A DNA stretch of 64,000 bases from Corynebacterium canis (GTDB lineage: Bacteria; Actinomycetota; Actinomycetes; Mycobacteriales; Mycobacteriaceae). How positions within the stretch are numbered: the stretch's first letter is position 1; the number at the start of each line of letters is the position of its first letter. A program made the translations under genes and the position numbers. A model generated the notes under the pieces. The model made no database searches and was not told the origin of the DNA. It worked only from the letters and a program-made list of their open reading frames with translations. Positions 1 to 7,421 of this stretch are shown one piece after another. The DNA is taken from positions 1,137,247-1,201,246 of the forward strand of contig NZ_CP047080.1 of NCBI RefSeq assembly GCF_030408595.1. Reading direction: 5' to 3'.

Positions 1-1
1 G

Positions 2-112
2 CACATTCACCCCGATGTCTTGGCGGAACGCATTGCGCGCCTGCCCAAACAGATGGAGGTCACGGCCCGCGCCGTAATCACCCGCCTAGCGGTGCGATCT
101 CACACCCCGTGA
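2..112 (+). CDS. C-terminal fragment of an unidentified protein
   Basis: The first 112 bases carry an open frame that enters from outside the window and stops at TGA 110-112. The 36 visible residues (ending RLAVRSHTP) are basic and amphipathic, with the codon use of a GC-rich coding gene. There is too little sequence to name a family. The W repeat begins about 50 bases after the stop. Being coding is an inference from composition and from the abrupt change to AT-rich repeat sequence after the stop. Confidence 0.45.
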   Translation, partial: HIHPDVLAERIARLPKQMEVTARAVITRLAVRSHTP

Positions 113-159
113 GACCCCGGCGTTCGCCCCAGTGGCCCCGCCGAGATGCTTCGGGAAGC

Positions 160-495
160 CGGATTCTGTGTAATTTTCATCATCCGGGGCCCGCTGGGGC
201 CGCCGGCGCGATATTTTTTACACAGATTCCGGGATTTTGATGTAAAAAATATCGGTAGACACCGTTCAACTCCCGAAGTTCAAATAGGTCGTCCGCAACG
301 AATCGGCCCGGCTTTTCGTCACAGTGACGTAATTCGACGATGTTCCATATTGCGCGGGTGAATTGAGGCCCGCAGCGGTGATATTCTACTTGGGCACAAG
401 TTGATAGCGTGCCGCATTTCTGGGAATGCAATTTGGCTCCGGCTTCGACACAGCCGATCCCGCAAATCTAGTACGCATACATATTCATCATCGTC
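160..495. repeat. W repeat copy 1 (intergenic, structured)
   Basis: AT-rich intergenic element with three landmarks. A perfect 14-bp inverted repeat (CGATATTTTTTACA / TGTAAAAAATATCG) with an 18-nt loop lies at 209-254. A near-palindrome CGTCACAGTGACG lies at 317-329, exactly 108 nt from the first hairpin start. A tail ends in an AT-rich cata-type tract near 490. Copies with the same spacing lie at 600, 45770 and 46262. The left arm of the upstream TTACAC/GTGTAA hairpin is missing here, so this copy looks 5'-truncated. Short frames across it have no homology I recognise. Together with copy 2 it fills the gene-free stretch 113-882. Confidence 0.75.
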
Positions 496-599
496 GATTG
501 CTTGACATCGTTTGCTGGAGCCCGAACGCCCGCGCCTCCGTTATTGGTGTACGCCTATGCTCTGGTGACCCATCGGAAAGCTAAGGTGCCAACGGGCTG

Positions 600-838
600 C
601 GGGAATGGGTTGTGTGCTGCGCATGAAGTTTTTTACACCCAAATCCCAGATCCATGTAATTTTCATCATCCGGGGCCCGCTGGGGCTGCCGGCGCGATAT
701 TTTTTACACAGATTCCGGGATTTTGGTGTAAAAAATATCGGTAGACACCGTTCAACTCCCGAAGTTCAAATAGGTTGTCCGCAATGAATCTGCCCGGCTT
801 TTCGTCACAGTGACGTAATTCGACCAACCTCCATATCG
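600..838. repeat. W repeat copy 2 (3'-truncated)
   Basis: Second copy of the W element. The upstream TTACAC/GTGTAA hairpin lies at about 625-667, the 46-nt hairpin at 695-740, and CGTCACAGTGACG at 803-815, again 108 nt from the hairpin start. It resembles copy 1 more than the two distant copies: both carry GGGGCCCGCTGGGG before the hairpin and AAGTTCAAATAGG after it. The conserved tail is lost about 20 bases after the palindrome, where a short GC hairpin (837-853) precedes the 3' end of the leftward GH32-like gene. Confidence 0.75.
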
Positions 839-882
839 CGCCTACTCGGCGCGATTACGACACTAGGGAATGGGCGCGGTGG

Positions 883-2262
883 TTAGAGTTCGGAGCCGGT
901 GACCTCGTAGCATTGGAGGACGGTGGCGTCGCCGGTGGTTTCCACTTCGAGGTGCGCGCAGTAGGTGTCAAAGTAGACGCGGCTGGCCATGGTGGCCACG
1001 CCGCCGTCGGCGAAGATCTCCACGGTGGAGCCGTCCACAAGGATGGTGAGCGCGTCGGTGTCCGCCGCGATGAGTTCCGCCTCGGCGATGGGGGAGCCGA
1101 GGTGATGCGGGTTCATGGAGCGGTCGAATTGCAGGCGATCGCCGGAGTGGCGGACCACCGCCGCGATGGATTCATCGGGGTTATACAGGGTGACGGTGAC
1201 GGCGCCCTCGCTGGCATCGAACAATCCGGTCCACATGCGGGCCCAATTGGTTTGCTCCACGGCGGCGGGCAGGCCGAAGGCGGGGGTTTGGAATAGCAGG
1301 CCGCCCTCCAGGGTGGTCAGCCGGGGAACCGAAAGGCAGTTCGCCCAGTCCTCGGTCTTGAGGCTGTGGTGTGTGGTGGGGTCGTCGTAACGCCCGATAC
1401 CATTCATCAGGCCGAAGAGGGCGGCGCGGCCGTAGGTGGCGTGATCCAAGGTGTTGGTATTGCGCGGCCGGGTGAAATCGTGGCCGAAATCCAGGCGCTG
1501 GAACGGCGTGCGCACGGTAAATACCGTGCCGTCGAGGCGGCCCACGAGGTAGCCGGAATGATCGATACCGTCGCGCTCCAGGGTGACAATCAGGATGTCG
1601 AATAGCTCTTCGGAATCCGGGTGGAGTTCGTCCCGCAGCTGGATAATGCGCGGGGCCACCAAGCGCTGCTCGTTTTCCAAGTTCGTGGTGCCCTGAAAGG
1701 TCAGCGGGCCGAGCACGTTCCAGTTCCGGCGGTCGGTGGACTCGGAGATCACCAATGTCGGGTGCTCGGTCTTGCCCGTCACCGCCAGCATTAACCAGCC
1801 GTTATCCTTTGGAAAGACGCAGGGGGAGCGGAAATCGGTAAAACCATCGCGATCGGCCAGCACTTCGCCGCAGCGCACCACATGTTCGTCGAGGTGCAGG
1901 GCGTCGTCAGAAATCTCCGCCAGGGTTTCGGCGATGTTTTCGATCGTGGCGACGTGGATACTGCAGCCGTCTTCCGTCACGGAAGTGAAAAACAGATCCG
2001 CAGTATTCCCGTCGTGGGCGACGGAGCCTGCACGCAGTTGCGTTTCCGTGCCGACGGGGGCGAGCACGTCGTCGCAAATCACCCAATCGTAAGGGGCGGC
2101 GGGCGAAACCTGGTGTGCCCAGCGGGGAGCGGCCTGGATCGTTGGCTGGTACTGGTGGAAAATGTGCCACGAATCCGCACCCCGCAAAACCCCGGCCGGG
2201 GCGTTAAGAATTCCTTGCTCGGCGGTTGCGTGAAGCTCCGGATGGTGCGTAGCGTGCGACAT
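883..2262 (-). CDS. GH32-like protein, catalytic residues lost
   Basis: A 459-residue protein with the glycoside hydrolase family 32 layout: five-bladed propeller region, then a C-terminal beta-sandwich ending in the typical VEIFADGG stretch. The WHIFHQYQP and RWAHQVS segments match the family. All three catalytic motifs are altered. The nucleophile motif NDPNG reads NAPAG, RDP reads RSP (FRSP), and the EC acid/base motif reads VAP (LVAPRI). Hydrolysis is therefore unlikely; a sugar-binding or regulatory role is possible but unproven. ATG at 2262 has the RBS AAAGGA inside the 3' end of the acetolactate decarboxylase gene, so it is the last gene of the sucrose operon. The frame is intact, so it is not a decayed pseudogene by length. 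Confidence 0.85.
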   Translation of the reverse strand: MSHATHHPELHATAEQGILNAPAGVLRGADSWHIFHQYQPTIQAAPRWAHQVSPAAPYDWVICDDVLAPVGTETQLRAGSVAHDGNTADLFFTSVTEDGCSIHVATIENIAETLAEISDDALHLDEHVVRCGEVLADRDGFTDFRSPCVFPKDNGWLMLAVTGKTEHPTLVISESTDRRNWNVLGPLTFQGTTNLENEQRLVAPRIIQLRDELHPDSEELFDILIVTLERDGIDHSGYLVGRLDGTVFTVRTPFQRLDFGHDFTRPRNTNTLDHATYGRAALFGLMNGIGRYDDPTTHHSLKTEDWANCLSVPRLTTLEGGLLFQTPAFGLPAAVEQTNWARMWTGLFDASEGAVTVTLYNPDESIAAVVRHSGDRLQFDRSMNPHHLGSPIAEAELIAADTDALTILVDGSTVEIFADGGVATMASRVYFDTYCAHLEVETTGDATVLQCYEVTGSEL

Positions 2263-2265
2263 GGT

Positions 2266-3006
2266 CTAATCCTTTACTTCAGTGGCGTGGAGTTGCTGGT
2301 CAAGGTCGTGCGGATCCAAATTCGCGGCGGAAAAATCCGAGGTCAGCGGCAATCGCAGCTGCAGATCGGTGCCCGGGCAAATGGAGATGCTGGCGTGGTC
2401 CACGGTGAAGTCCAACACGTGGCCACCGCAGGTGCGGGCCGCATCAATAAAGTGCACATGGCAGCCGGGAACGGAAATGCCCTTCTCGTACACGGGCGTG
2501 CGGAACCCCACGATTACCCCTTGCGTATCCGTCACGTGGAGCTCGGAATCGCTGTCCACCGCCTCAACCATCGGGCGGTACGGTTTGCGCTGCTTGGTCA
2601 CGGTACGCACGGTCACATCGTGGAACGTACCTGCGATCCGGAGCGCATACATGTAGTTTTTGCTGGGCAGGAGTGCGTCGATAATCCCGGAAATCTCCGC
2701 GCGCGTCAGGCCGCGGGGTGCCTCCTGCACTATCCGGGGCACGAAATTTGTGGTCACGGCGTAGGGCGAGCGCTGCTTTAAATCGGCAACGCGGGCGGTA
2801 CCGTCGCCGCGGAGTTGGTAGCACGTACCGTCGACGATCACCATTTCGCCGTCAAGGGCGTCGAAGGTACCAATGCCAAAATTCCCGTGGCTCAGCAACT
2901 CACTGACAGTCATTTCGCCATCGTAGATTCCGTCCAGCAGGGCGGTCATAAGCGAATTCTGAAAGATTGTGTGCCGTTCCACGGGAAGGCTGTGCACATC
3001 ATTCAT
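2266..3006 (-). CDS. budA: acetolactate decarboxylase
   Basis: Converts 2-acetolactate to acetoin and CO2, a cytosolic step of the acetoin/butanediol overflow pathway. The N-terminal segment FQNSLMTALLDGIYDGEMTV and the C-terminal zinc-ligand region CHVHF...GGHVLDF are characteristic, and the length is normal for the family. The start is uncertain: GTG 3042 and ATG 3024 are in frame upstream, but a perfect hairpin (3009-3032) covers them, so ATG 3006 (MNDVHSLPVERH) was chosen. None of the three has a strong RBS. It lies between the PTS permease and the GH32-like gene, 3 bases before the latter, so it should be cotranscribed with sugar uptake. That would tie acetoin formation to sugar supply (inference). 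Confidence 0.9.
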   Translation of the reverse strand: MNDVHSLPVERHTIFQNSLMTALLDGIYDGEMTVSELLSHGNFGIGTFDALDGEMVIVDGTCYQLRGDGTARVADLKQRSPYAVTTNFVPRIVQEAPRGLTRAEISGIIDALLPSKNYMYALRIAGTFHDVTVRTVTKQRKPYRPMVEAVDSDSELHVTDTQGVIVGFRTPVYEKGISVPGCHVHFIDAARTCGGHVLDFTVDHASISICPGTDLQLRLPLTSDFSAANLDPHDLDQQLHATEVKD

Positions 3007-3008
3007 GT

Positions 3009-3032
3009 CCCCGAGGATAGACATCCTCGGGG
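3009..3032 (-). promoter_or_regulatory. perfect hairpin between PTS gene and budA
   Basis: CCCCGAGGAT at 3009-3018 and ATCCTCGGGG at 3023-3032 form a perfect 10-bp stem with a 4-nt loop, 13 bases after the PTS stop codon. No T-tract follows on the minus strand, so it is a poor intrinsic terminator. It may instead protect the upstream mRNA end or lower expression of the two downstream genes. It also bears on which budA start is used. Confidence 0.6.
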
Positions 3033-3044
3033 AGTCGTGCACGA

Positions 3045-4985
3045 TTAGTTCGTACCGACGAGTTCTTTCGGGTGTACCGTAGCAACGTGGGTGCCGGCGG
3101 TAATCGGGCCGGGAGCGGCGTCCGTATCCACCCGCCCACGCTTCCGGTGGTTCGAAATTACTATCGGGGTGGTCGGGTCGAGGTCGGAGGCGCGGATGAC
3201 GTCAATATCAAACTCCACCAGCACGTCGCCTTCCTTGACCACGTCGCCCTTCTTCACCTTCATGTCAAAGCCCTTGCCCTCCAGCTTCACGGTATCAAAA
3301 CCGATGTGCATCAGGACCTCTACACCATCATCGGTGGAGATGGCCACCGCATGGCCTGTGGGGAATGCCACCTTCACTTTGCCCGATGCGGGGGCACGCA
3401 GCACCCCCTCGGAGGGGATCACGGCAAACCCGGGCCCGAGCTTGCCTTCGGCGAACATAGGATCGGAAACGGAGGCCAGCGGCACCAGCTCACCGGTGAG
3501 CGGGCTGGACAGCTTGGCGGGGTCCTGGTGCTCCGGCTCGGCGGTCAGCGGTTCCGGCTTGAGCGCCTCCGGCACCACCGGCTGCTTGCGGCGCAGGTAC
3601 AGAGCGTACGCGTAGGAGGCTCCGAAGGAGAGGACGAAGGACGTGGCCACACACACCAGGAACAGCGGGATATCGCTAGCCTTGATGGACACGAATCCGA
3701 TGAAACCTGCTGCACCGAGCGCCACCGCCTTGACCTTGAACAGCGCGATCATGGCACCCGTGATCGCGCCGACGCCCATGGCGATATAGAACGGCCAGCG
3801 CAGACGCAGGTTCACACCGAAGATGGCGGGTTCGGTGATGCCGAAGCAGGCGGACAGGCCGGAAGCTGTAGCCAGGCCGCGGAGTTTCTCGTCGCGGGTG
3901 GTCATGCCCACCGCGAGCGTGGCGGCACCTTGTGCAACGTTGGCCACGGAGGCGGTTGCGAAGATAAAGGAACCACCGACGGCGAAGAGCTGCAGCTCGA
4001 TCGGGGGGAAGGATTGGTGCAGGCCGGTGATCACGATCATGGAGTACACCAGGCCGAACAGGAAGCCGCCGATTGGGCCAGCGAAGTCATAGAGCCCCTG
4101 CAGGCCGTAGGCGATGGTGTCGCCCAACCAGCGCATGGCGGGGCCCACCGCGATGAAGGTGGCAAAACCGGTGATCAGCAGTGTGAGCACGGGGGTGACC
4201 AGGAAGTCCACGGTGCCGGAGAGCCGCTTGTGCAGGAATTTTTCCACCTGCGCCAGGATCCACGCCACCAAGAGCACCGGCAGTACCGTGCCCTGATAAC
4301 CGGCCTGTGCTACATCGAGGCCGAAGAGGTTCCAGTATTCCATCTTGCCTTCGGCGATGGTTTCGGCCACTTCGTAGCCGTTGACCAGGCTGGGGAACAC
4401 CATTGCCATGGCGATACCGGCGCCGAGGTATTCGTTGCCGCCGAAGCGCTTGGTGGCGGTGAAGCCGACCAGCACCGGCAGGAAGGCGAATGGTGCAGAG
4501 GCCAGCAGGTTGATCATGGCTGCGAAGTCCGTGATCGCCGGGAATTGCGTAATCAGCGCGTCCGGCCCGAAGAGGTTTTCGGCCGTGAGGATGTTGTTCA
4601 GCGCCATCAACAGACCGCCGCCCACCAGGATGGGGATCAGCGGTACGAAAATATCGGCCAATACCTTGATGGCGCGGCTGACGGGGTTGCCGGTTTGCGC
4701 GGCTACGTCTTTGAGTTCTTCGGTGCTGACGGTCTTGTTTCCGGTGAGTTTGATGAACTCGTCATACACCAGGTCAACATCGCCGGGGCCGACGATGATT
4801 TGATACATCCCGCCCGCAGAGAAGGTGCCTTTAAGGTCAGGGTCGTCATCCAGCGCAGCTTGATCGATTAACGCCTCGTCGTCGATGACGAGCCGCATGC
4901 GTGTAGCGCAGTGGGCCGCTGCCTTAATGTTTGATTCGCCGCCGAGTGCCTGAAGCATCCTATGGGCGACGTCCGCGTGGTTCAC
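3045..4985 (-). CDS. ptsS: sucrose-type PTS permease EIIBCA
   Basis: Membrane permease that imports and phosphorylates a beta-glucoside/sucrose-type sugar. From the N-terminus it has an EIIB domain with the phosphorylated Cys in AAHCATRMRLV, an EIIC domain of about ten hydrophobic segments (residues ~105-465), a linker, and an EIIA domain with the His in VLMHIGFDTV. The frame opens further upstream at TTG 4997. GTG 4985 is preferred because GGAGG (4991-4995) lies 5 bases before it. The neighbouring GH32 sucrase would split the imported sucrose-6-phosphate. An inverted repeat and a cAMP-receptor-like site lie just upstream. Sucrose as substrate is inferred from the neighbourhood. Confidence 0.92.
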   Translation of the reverse strand: MNHADVAHRMLQALGGESNIKAAAHCATRMRLVIDDEALIDQAALDDDPDLKGTFSAGGMYQIIVGPGDVDLVYDEFIKLTGNKTVSTEELKDVAAQTGNPVSRAIKVLADIFVPLIPILVGGGLLMALNNILTAENLFGPDALITQFPAITDFAAMINLLASAPFAFLPVLVGFTATKRFGGNEYLGAGIAMAMVFPSLVNGYEVAETIAEGKMEYWNLFGLDVAQAGYQGTVLPVLLVAWILAQVEKFLHKRLSGTVDFLVTPVLTLLITGFATFIAVGPAMRWLGDTIAYGLQGLYDFAGPIGGFLFGLVYSMIVITGLHQSFPPIELQLFAVGGSFIFATASVANVAQGAATLAVGMTTRDEKLRGLATASGLSACFGITEPAIFGVNLRLRWPFYIAMGVGAITGAMIALFKVKAVALGAAGFIGFVSIKASDIPLFLVCVATSFVLSFGASYAYALYLRRKQPVVPEALKPEPLTAEPEHQDPAKLSSPLTGELVPLASVSDPMFAEGKLGPGFAVIPSEGVLRAPASGKVKVAFPTGHAVAISTDDGVEVLMHIGFDTVKLEGKGFDMKVKKGDVVKEGDVLVEFDIDVIRASDLDPTTPIVISNHRKRGRVDTDAAPGPITAGTHVATVHPKELVGTN

Positions 4986-4995
4986 TACGTCCTCC

Positions 4996-5026
4996 AATGT
5001 TGGTTTATGTTTGCTAAACCAACATT
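4996..5026 (-). promoter_or_regulatory. operator-like inverted repeat upstream of ptsS
   Basis: AATGTTGGTTTA at 4996-5007 and TAAACCAACATT at 5015-5026 are perfect 12-bp arms around a 7-nt loop. The repeat directly abuts the RBS of the PTS gene. Position and symmetry suit a repressor operator or an RNA hairpin occluding the RBS. I cannot assign the regulator; no regulator gene lies next to it. Confidence 0.6.
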
Positions 5027-5058
5027 ATCGGACGTGGCATAGATCAGCATAGGGGCAA

Positions 5059-6381
5059 TTATGTGACATCTATCACGGAAATATGGCTGAAAGGATGCTT
5101 CGCAAATGCCCGAGCGGACATAGTGATCATACCTTTGTTGAAGAAAGCTTCCACGCAGGATCCGTCGACCACAATGATGGCGTCTATCAGCTCGCTATCA
5201 GCCTCCAGCGGCGCCCGCCGAACGTCCCCGCCTTCGTGATATTCCTGTGCGCTTCGATTCAGCTCCACCCAATCATCGCCTAAGGTAAAGCGCATTATCT
5301 CCACCCCGACGGCGTCGATAAGCTGCAACGTTGAGCCGCGCTTCACCTGTAGCCCGCTTATCGACGCCCGCGGCTGCTGCAGCACCACGCCATCGACAAG
5401 GCGCAAGCGGCGAACCATGGTCAACGCGTGCACCCAATGATCCGCCTTCGTCGGCTGATCGTCCTGATCCGGCAATCCCATCCAGCCCATCAGCCACGGC
5501 TCGGGGGCGTTGTGCACCACCTGCGGGGCGTAGAACTCCGTGCCATAATCCAACTCCGTAAAACCGCGCTCTACCTGGAACTTTGTCCCTTTAAGCTGGC
5601 CCACGATGTACCCGCATTGGTGATTGTTTGCGTAATGGTGGCCCACCTGCTCCAGGCCCTGTGGCAATACAATCATCACATCTTTGGCTTTTCCATCAGC
5701 CTCGTCTTCCATGCGAATCAAATTTGGGCATTCCCACATATACCCGCCAGGAATCAAATCGGGGGCCACACCCGGGTGTGCCGCAGTGCAATCGAACTCT
5801 ATTTCGCCTGCAAAATCCCATGTGCGGCGGTCCGGGGAGGTATACAGCACCACCGCGCCCGTCTCATCCTCGCGCTGCGCGCCGAGCAACATCAACCATT
5901 GGCCGTCCCGGAACAGGATCTGCGGATCTCGGTAGTGGGCCGTGTATCCCGGGGCCGGCCCGTCGATCAATGGGTTCTCCGCGGCGCGGATATGCGCCCC
6001 GCCGTGGGGTGCGTGACGCTGCGACACGCGCACCAAGTTTTGGGTGGCTCGGCGCGTATTATTCGGCTTTGCGTTCCCTGTATAAAACAATTCGAGTTCC
6101 CCATCCACCAAGACCGCGCTGCCGGAGTAACAACCGTGAGTATCGTAATCCACGGCGGGGTACAGGGCGTCGGGAAGATGCTCCCAGCGCTCCGGTGCAC
6201 CATCGTCGGTGATGCAGGCCTTTGCGTGCCCCCAACCAGTGCGTTTGCCGGAAATCGGCCACTGCGGATCGTGCTGGAAATAGGCGTGCAATTCCCCGTT
6301 TTCAAAATACAAACCGTTCGGATCATTCAACCGACCAATCGGCGGGGTGAGGTGAAATTGGGGGCGATGGTGCTCCGGCAT
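5059..6381 (-). CDS. scrB: sucrose-6-phosphate hydrolase (GH32)
   Basis: Cytosolic GH32 beta-fructosidase expected to split sucrose-6-phosphate from the neighbouring PTS. All catalytic motifs are present: nucleophile Asp20 in LNDPNG, HYRDP, and the acid/base Glu in MWECPNL. The family FQHDP and GWGHA motifs also occur, and the length (440 aa) is normal. ATG 6381 has the RBS AAGGAG. Its stop lies 73 bases upstream of the PTS start, with the operator-like repeat between them, so the two may be coupled or separately controlled. It contrasts with the second GH32-type gene of the cluster, whose catalytic residues are gone. Confidence 0.93.
   Translation of the reverse strand: MPEHHRPQFHLTPPIGRLNDPNGLYFENGELHAYFQHDPQWPISGKRTGWGHAKACITDDGAPERWEHLPDALYPAVDYDTHGCYSGSAVLVDGELELFYTGNAKPNNTRRATQNLVRVSQRHAPHGGAHIRAAENPLIDGPAPGYTAHYRDPQILFRDGQWLMLLGAQREDETGAVVLYTSPDRRTWDFAGEIEFDCTAAHPGVAPDLIPGGYMWECPNLIRMEDEADGKAKDVMIVLPQGLEQVGHHYANNHQCGYIVGQLKGTKFQVERGFTELDYGTEFYAPQVVHNAPEPWLMGWMGLPDQDDQPTKADHWVHALTMVRRLRLVDGVVLQQPRASISGLQVKRGSTLQLIDAVGVEIMRFTLGDDWVELNRSAQEYHEGGDVRRAPLEADSELIDAIIVVDGSCVEAFFNKGMITMSARAFAKHPFSHISVIDVT
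5062..5077. promoter_or_regulatory. GlxR/CRP-like site
   Basis: TGTGACATCTATCACG matches the corynebacterial cAMP-receptor (GlxR) pattern TGTGA-N6-TCACA except for the last base. It overlaps the last codons of scrB and lies about 80 bases before the PTS start, suiting control of ptsS. It was recognised by eye; a chance match is possible. Confidence 0.45.
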
Positions 6382-6539
6382 GTGCGATACTCCTTACGAA
6401 TGCGAGGACGTTTTACTGCCTAAACTACCCCTTTTTGATCACCATTTGCGGCCGGTGCGGCCCTCCCGCATTTCACCCCCGCCCTTCGGTACAGTGGTGC
6501 CAGAAACAACGGCATATAACTGAAAGTTTGGAAGGTTAG

Positions 6540-6965
6540 GTGTTGGCAATCATGGCCGCTACCTGGGTAAACCCATACCTCTGTTTCCGCGATTCCACCC
6601 GCGAAGTGATGAGCTTCTATCACAGCATCTTCGGCGGTGAACTCGATATGACCACCTTTGGGGAATTCGGTGCCGCGGAATCCCCAGAGCAGGAAAACCT
6701 GATCATGCATTCGCATCTGGAAACCGCCGACGGCTGGACCTTTATGGCCTCCGACGCCGGCAACGATTTCCACCCGGAAACCAGCATCGACCTCGCCATC
6801 GGCGCGGCCGCCAGCGAGCTAGGCCGCGTCACCGGCTGGTTCGATGCACTCGCCGTGGGCGGTGCCGTGATCATGCCGCTCACCACCGCGCCCTGGGGCG
6901 ACACCTTCGGCCGCGTCCAAGATCGCTTCGGCGTCCGCTGGATGTTCAATATCGCCGGCGAATAG
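6540..6965 (+). CDS. VOC family protein (PhnB/glyoxalase-like)
   Basis: Small protein of the vicinal-oxygen-chelate fold, PhnB-like subgroup. The opening VNPYLCFRDSTREVMSFYHSIFGGEL and closing DTFGRVQDRFGVRWMFNI segments are typical. Such proteins bind metal or small ligands, and the substrate here cannot be told. Start options are GTG 6540, TTG 6543 (best spacing, 7 bases, from GGAAGG at 6530-6535) and ATG 6552 (MAATWVNPY). It is a single gene divergent from scrB. A 31-bp diverged copy of its 3' end reappears at about 9682-9712 beyond the IS element, so the repeats downstream probably arose by duplication here. Confidence 0.85.
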   Translation: MLAIMAATWVNPYLCFRDSTREVMSFYHSIFGGELDMTTFGEFGAAESPEQENLIMHSHLETADGWTFMASDAGNDFHPETSIDLAIGAAASELGRVTGWFDALAVGGAVIMPLTTAPWGDTFGRVQDRFGVRWMFNIAGE

Positions 6966-6997
6966 CTCTGCGTGTGCGGTGCGTGCGTGCCCGCACG

Positions 6998-7242
6998 CCG
7001 GAACCATCGGCCATTTCAGATCTGCCTCAGGCACATCTAACGCGGCGGTCTTGCGCTCCTGCGGAAACACCGCCCCGCGGCGGTCGGCGTGTCGAATCTG
7101 CCTGAGCGCGGAAACCCATTGGCTGATTTCGGCCCCCAAGCCACTTCACCACCGATAGGTTGCGCGGAACCACCCCGGCGGCGTTAGGTTATGCGCCGCC
7201 GCCTAGGTCGCCGATGGGTTGTGCGCAACCGCCGACCTGGGC
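6998..7242. repeat. R repeat block, copy a
   Basis: About 245 bases of non-coding repeat leading into a 49-nt hairpin. It holds the CTGCCTCAGGCA-type palindrome region, a CCGC/GCGG-rich hairpin, and GGTTGTGCGCAACC-type palindromes. It recurs in the same orientation at 9099-9339, and reverse-complemented in the block at 27905-28640. I see no gene in 6966-7310. Confidence 0.7.
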
Positions 7243-7291
7243 TCGTCTTTCTATTCTTCATTCGGGGGTCTTACGAAGAAATTCCGGACGA
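7243..7291. repeat. 49-nt hairpin repeat H1 (left member of pair 1)
   Basis: TCGTC...TTCTTC...GAAGAA...GACGA in exactly 49 nt, with internal loops flanking the inner stem. It pairs with H2 (8967-9015); the IS481 element is inserted in the spacer between them. Confidence 0.75.
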
Positions 7292-7324
7292 ATCTCGCCC
7301 AAAAACGCTGTGTAGAATCTCGCG

Positions 7325-7403
7325 ACCTTGGTAACACTCTGTGCCATCACCTTGGTAACAATCAGTATCATCACCTTGGTGACAACCAGTAGCATTACCT
7401 TGG
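7325..7403. repeat. left subterminal 24-bp repeats of IS copy 1
   Basis: ACCTTGG recurs at 7325, 7349, 7373 and 7397, an exact 24-bp period, mostly followed by TAACA. The same motif in inverse orientation is arrayed at the other end. Likely transposase-binding sites (inference). The array recurs at 28722-28800. Confidence 0.75.
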
Positions 7404-7421
7404 TAACGCGCGAGCGGGTAG

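Noticed and set aside
254..290. tRNA-like T-loop (GTTCAACTC) in the W repeats
   Set aside because: The flanking bases do not form a T-stem and no acceptor or anticodon arm can be drawn.
146..787. Small related frames in W copies 1 and 2 (both containing ARYFLHRFRDF)
   Set aside because: The similarity follows from the DNA repeat and the hairpin crosses the frames; the frames are not conserved in copies 3 and 4.
883..2262. Calling the GH32-like gene a functional levanase or sucrase
   Set aside because: All three catalytic motifs are altered.
3072..4871. Long plus-strand frame of about 600 codons opposite the PTS gene
   Set aside because: Antisense shadow: composition is His/Gly/Gln-rich and unnatural, while the minus-strand frame has full EIIB, EIIC and EIIA motifs.
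7325..7403. CRISPR-like array
   Set aside because: The 24-bp period has no unique spacers of constant length between longer repeats, no cas genes are present, and it belongs to the IS ends.
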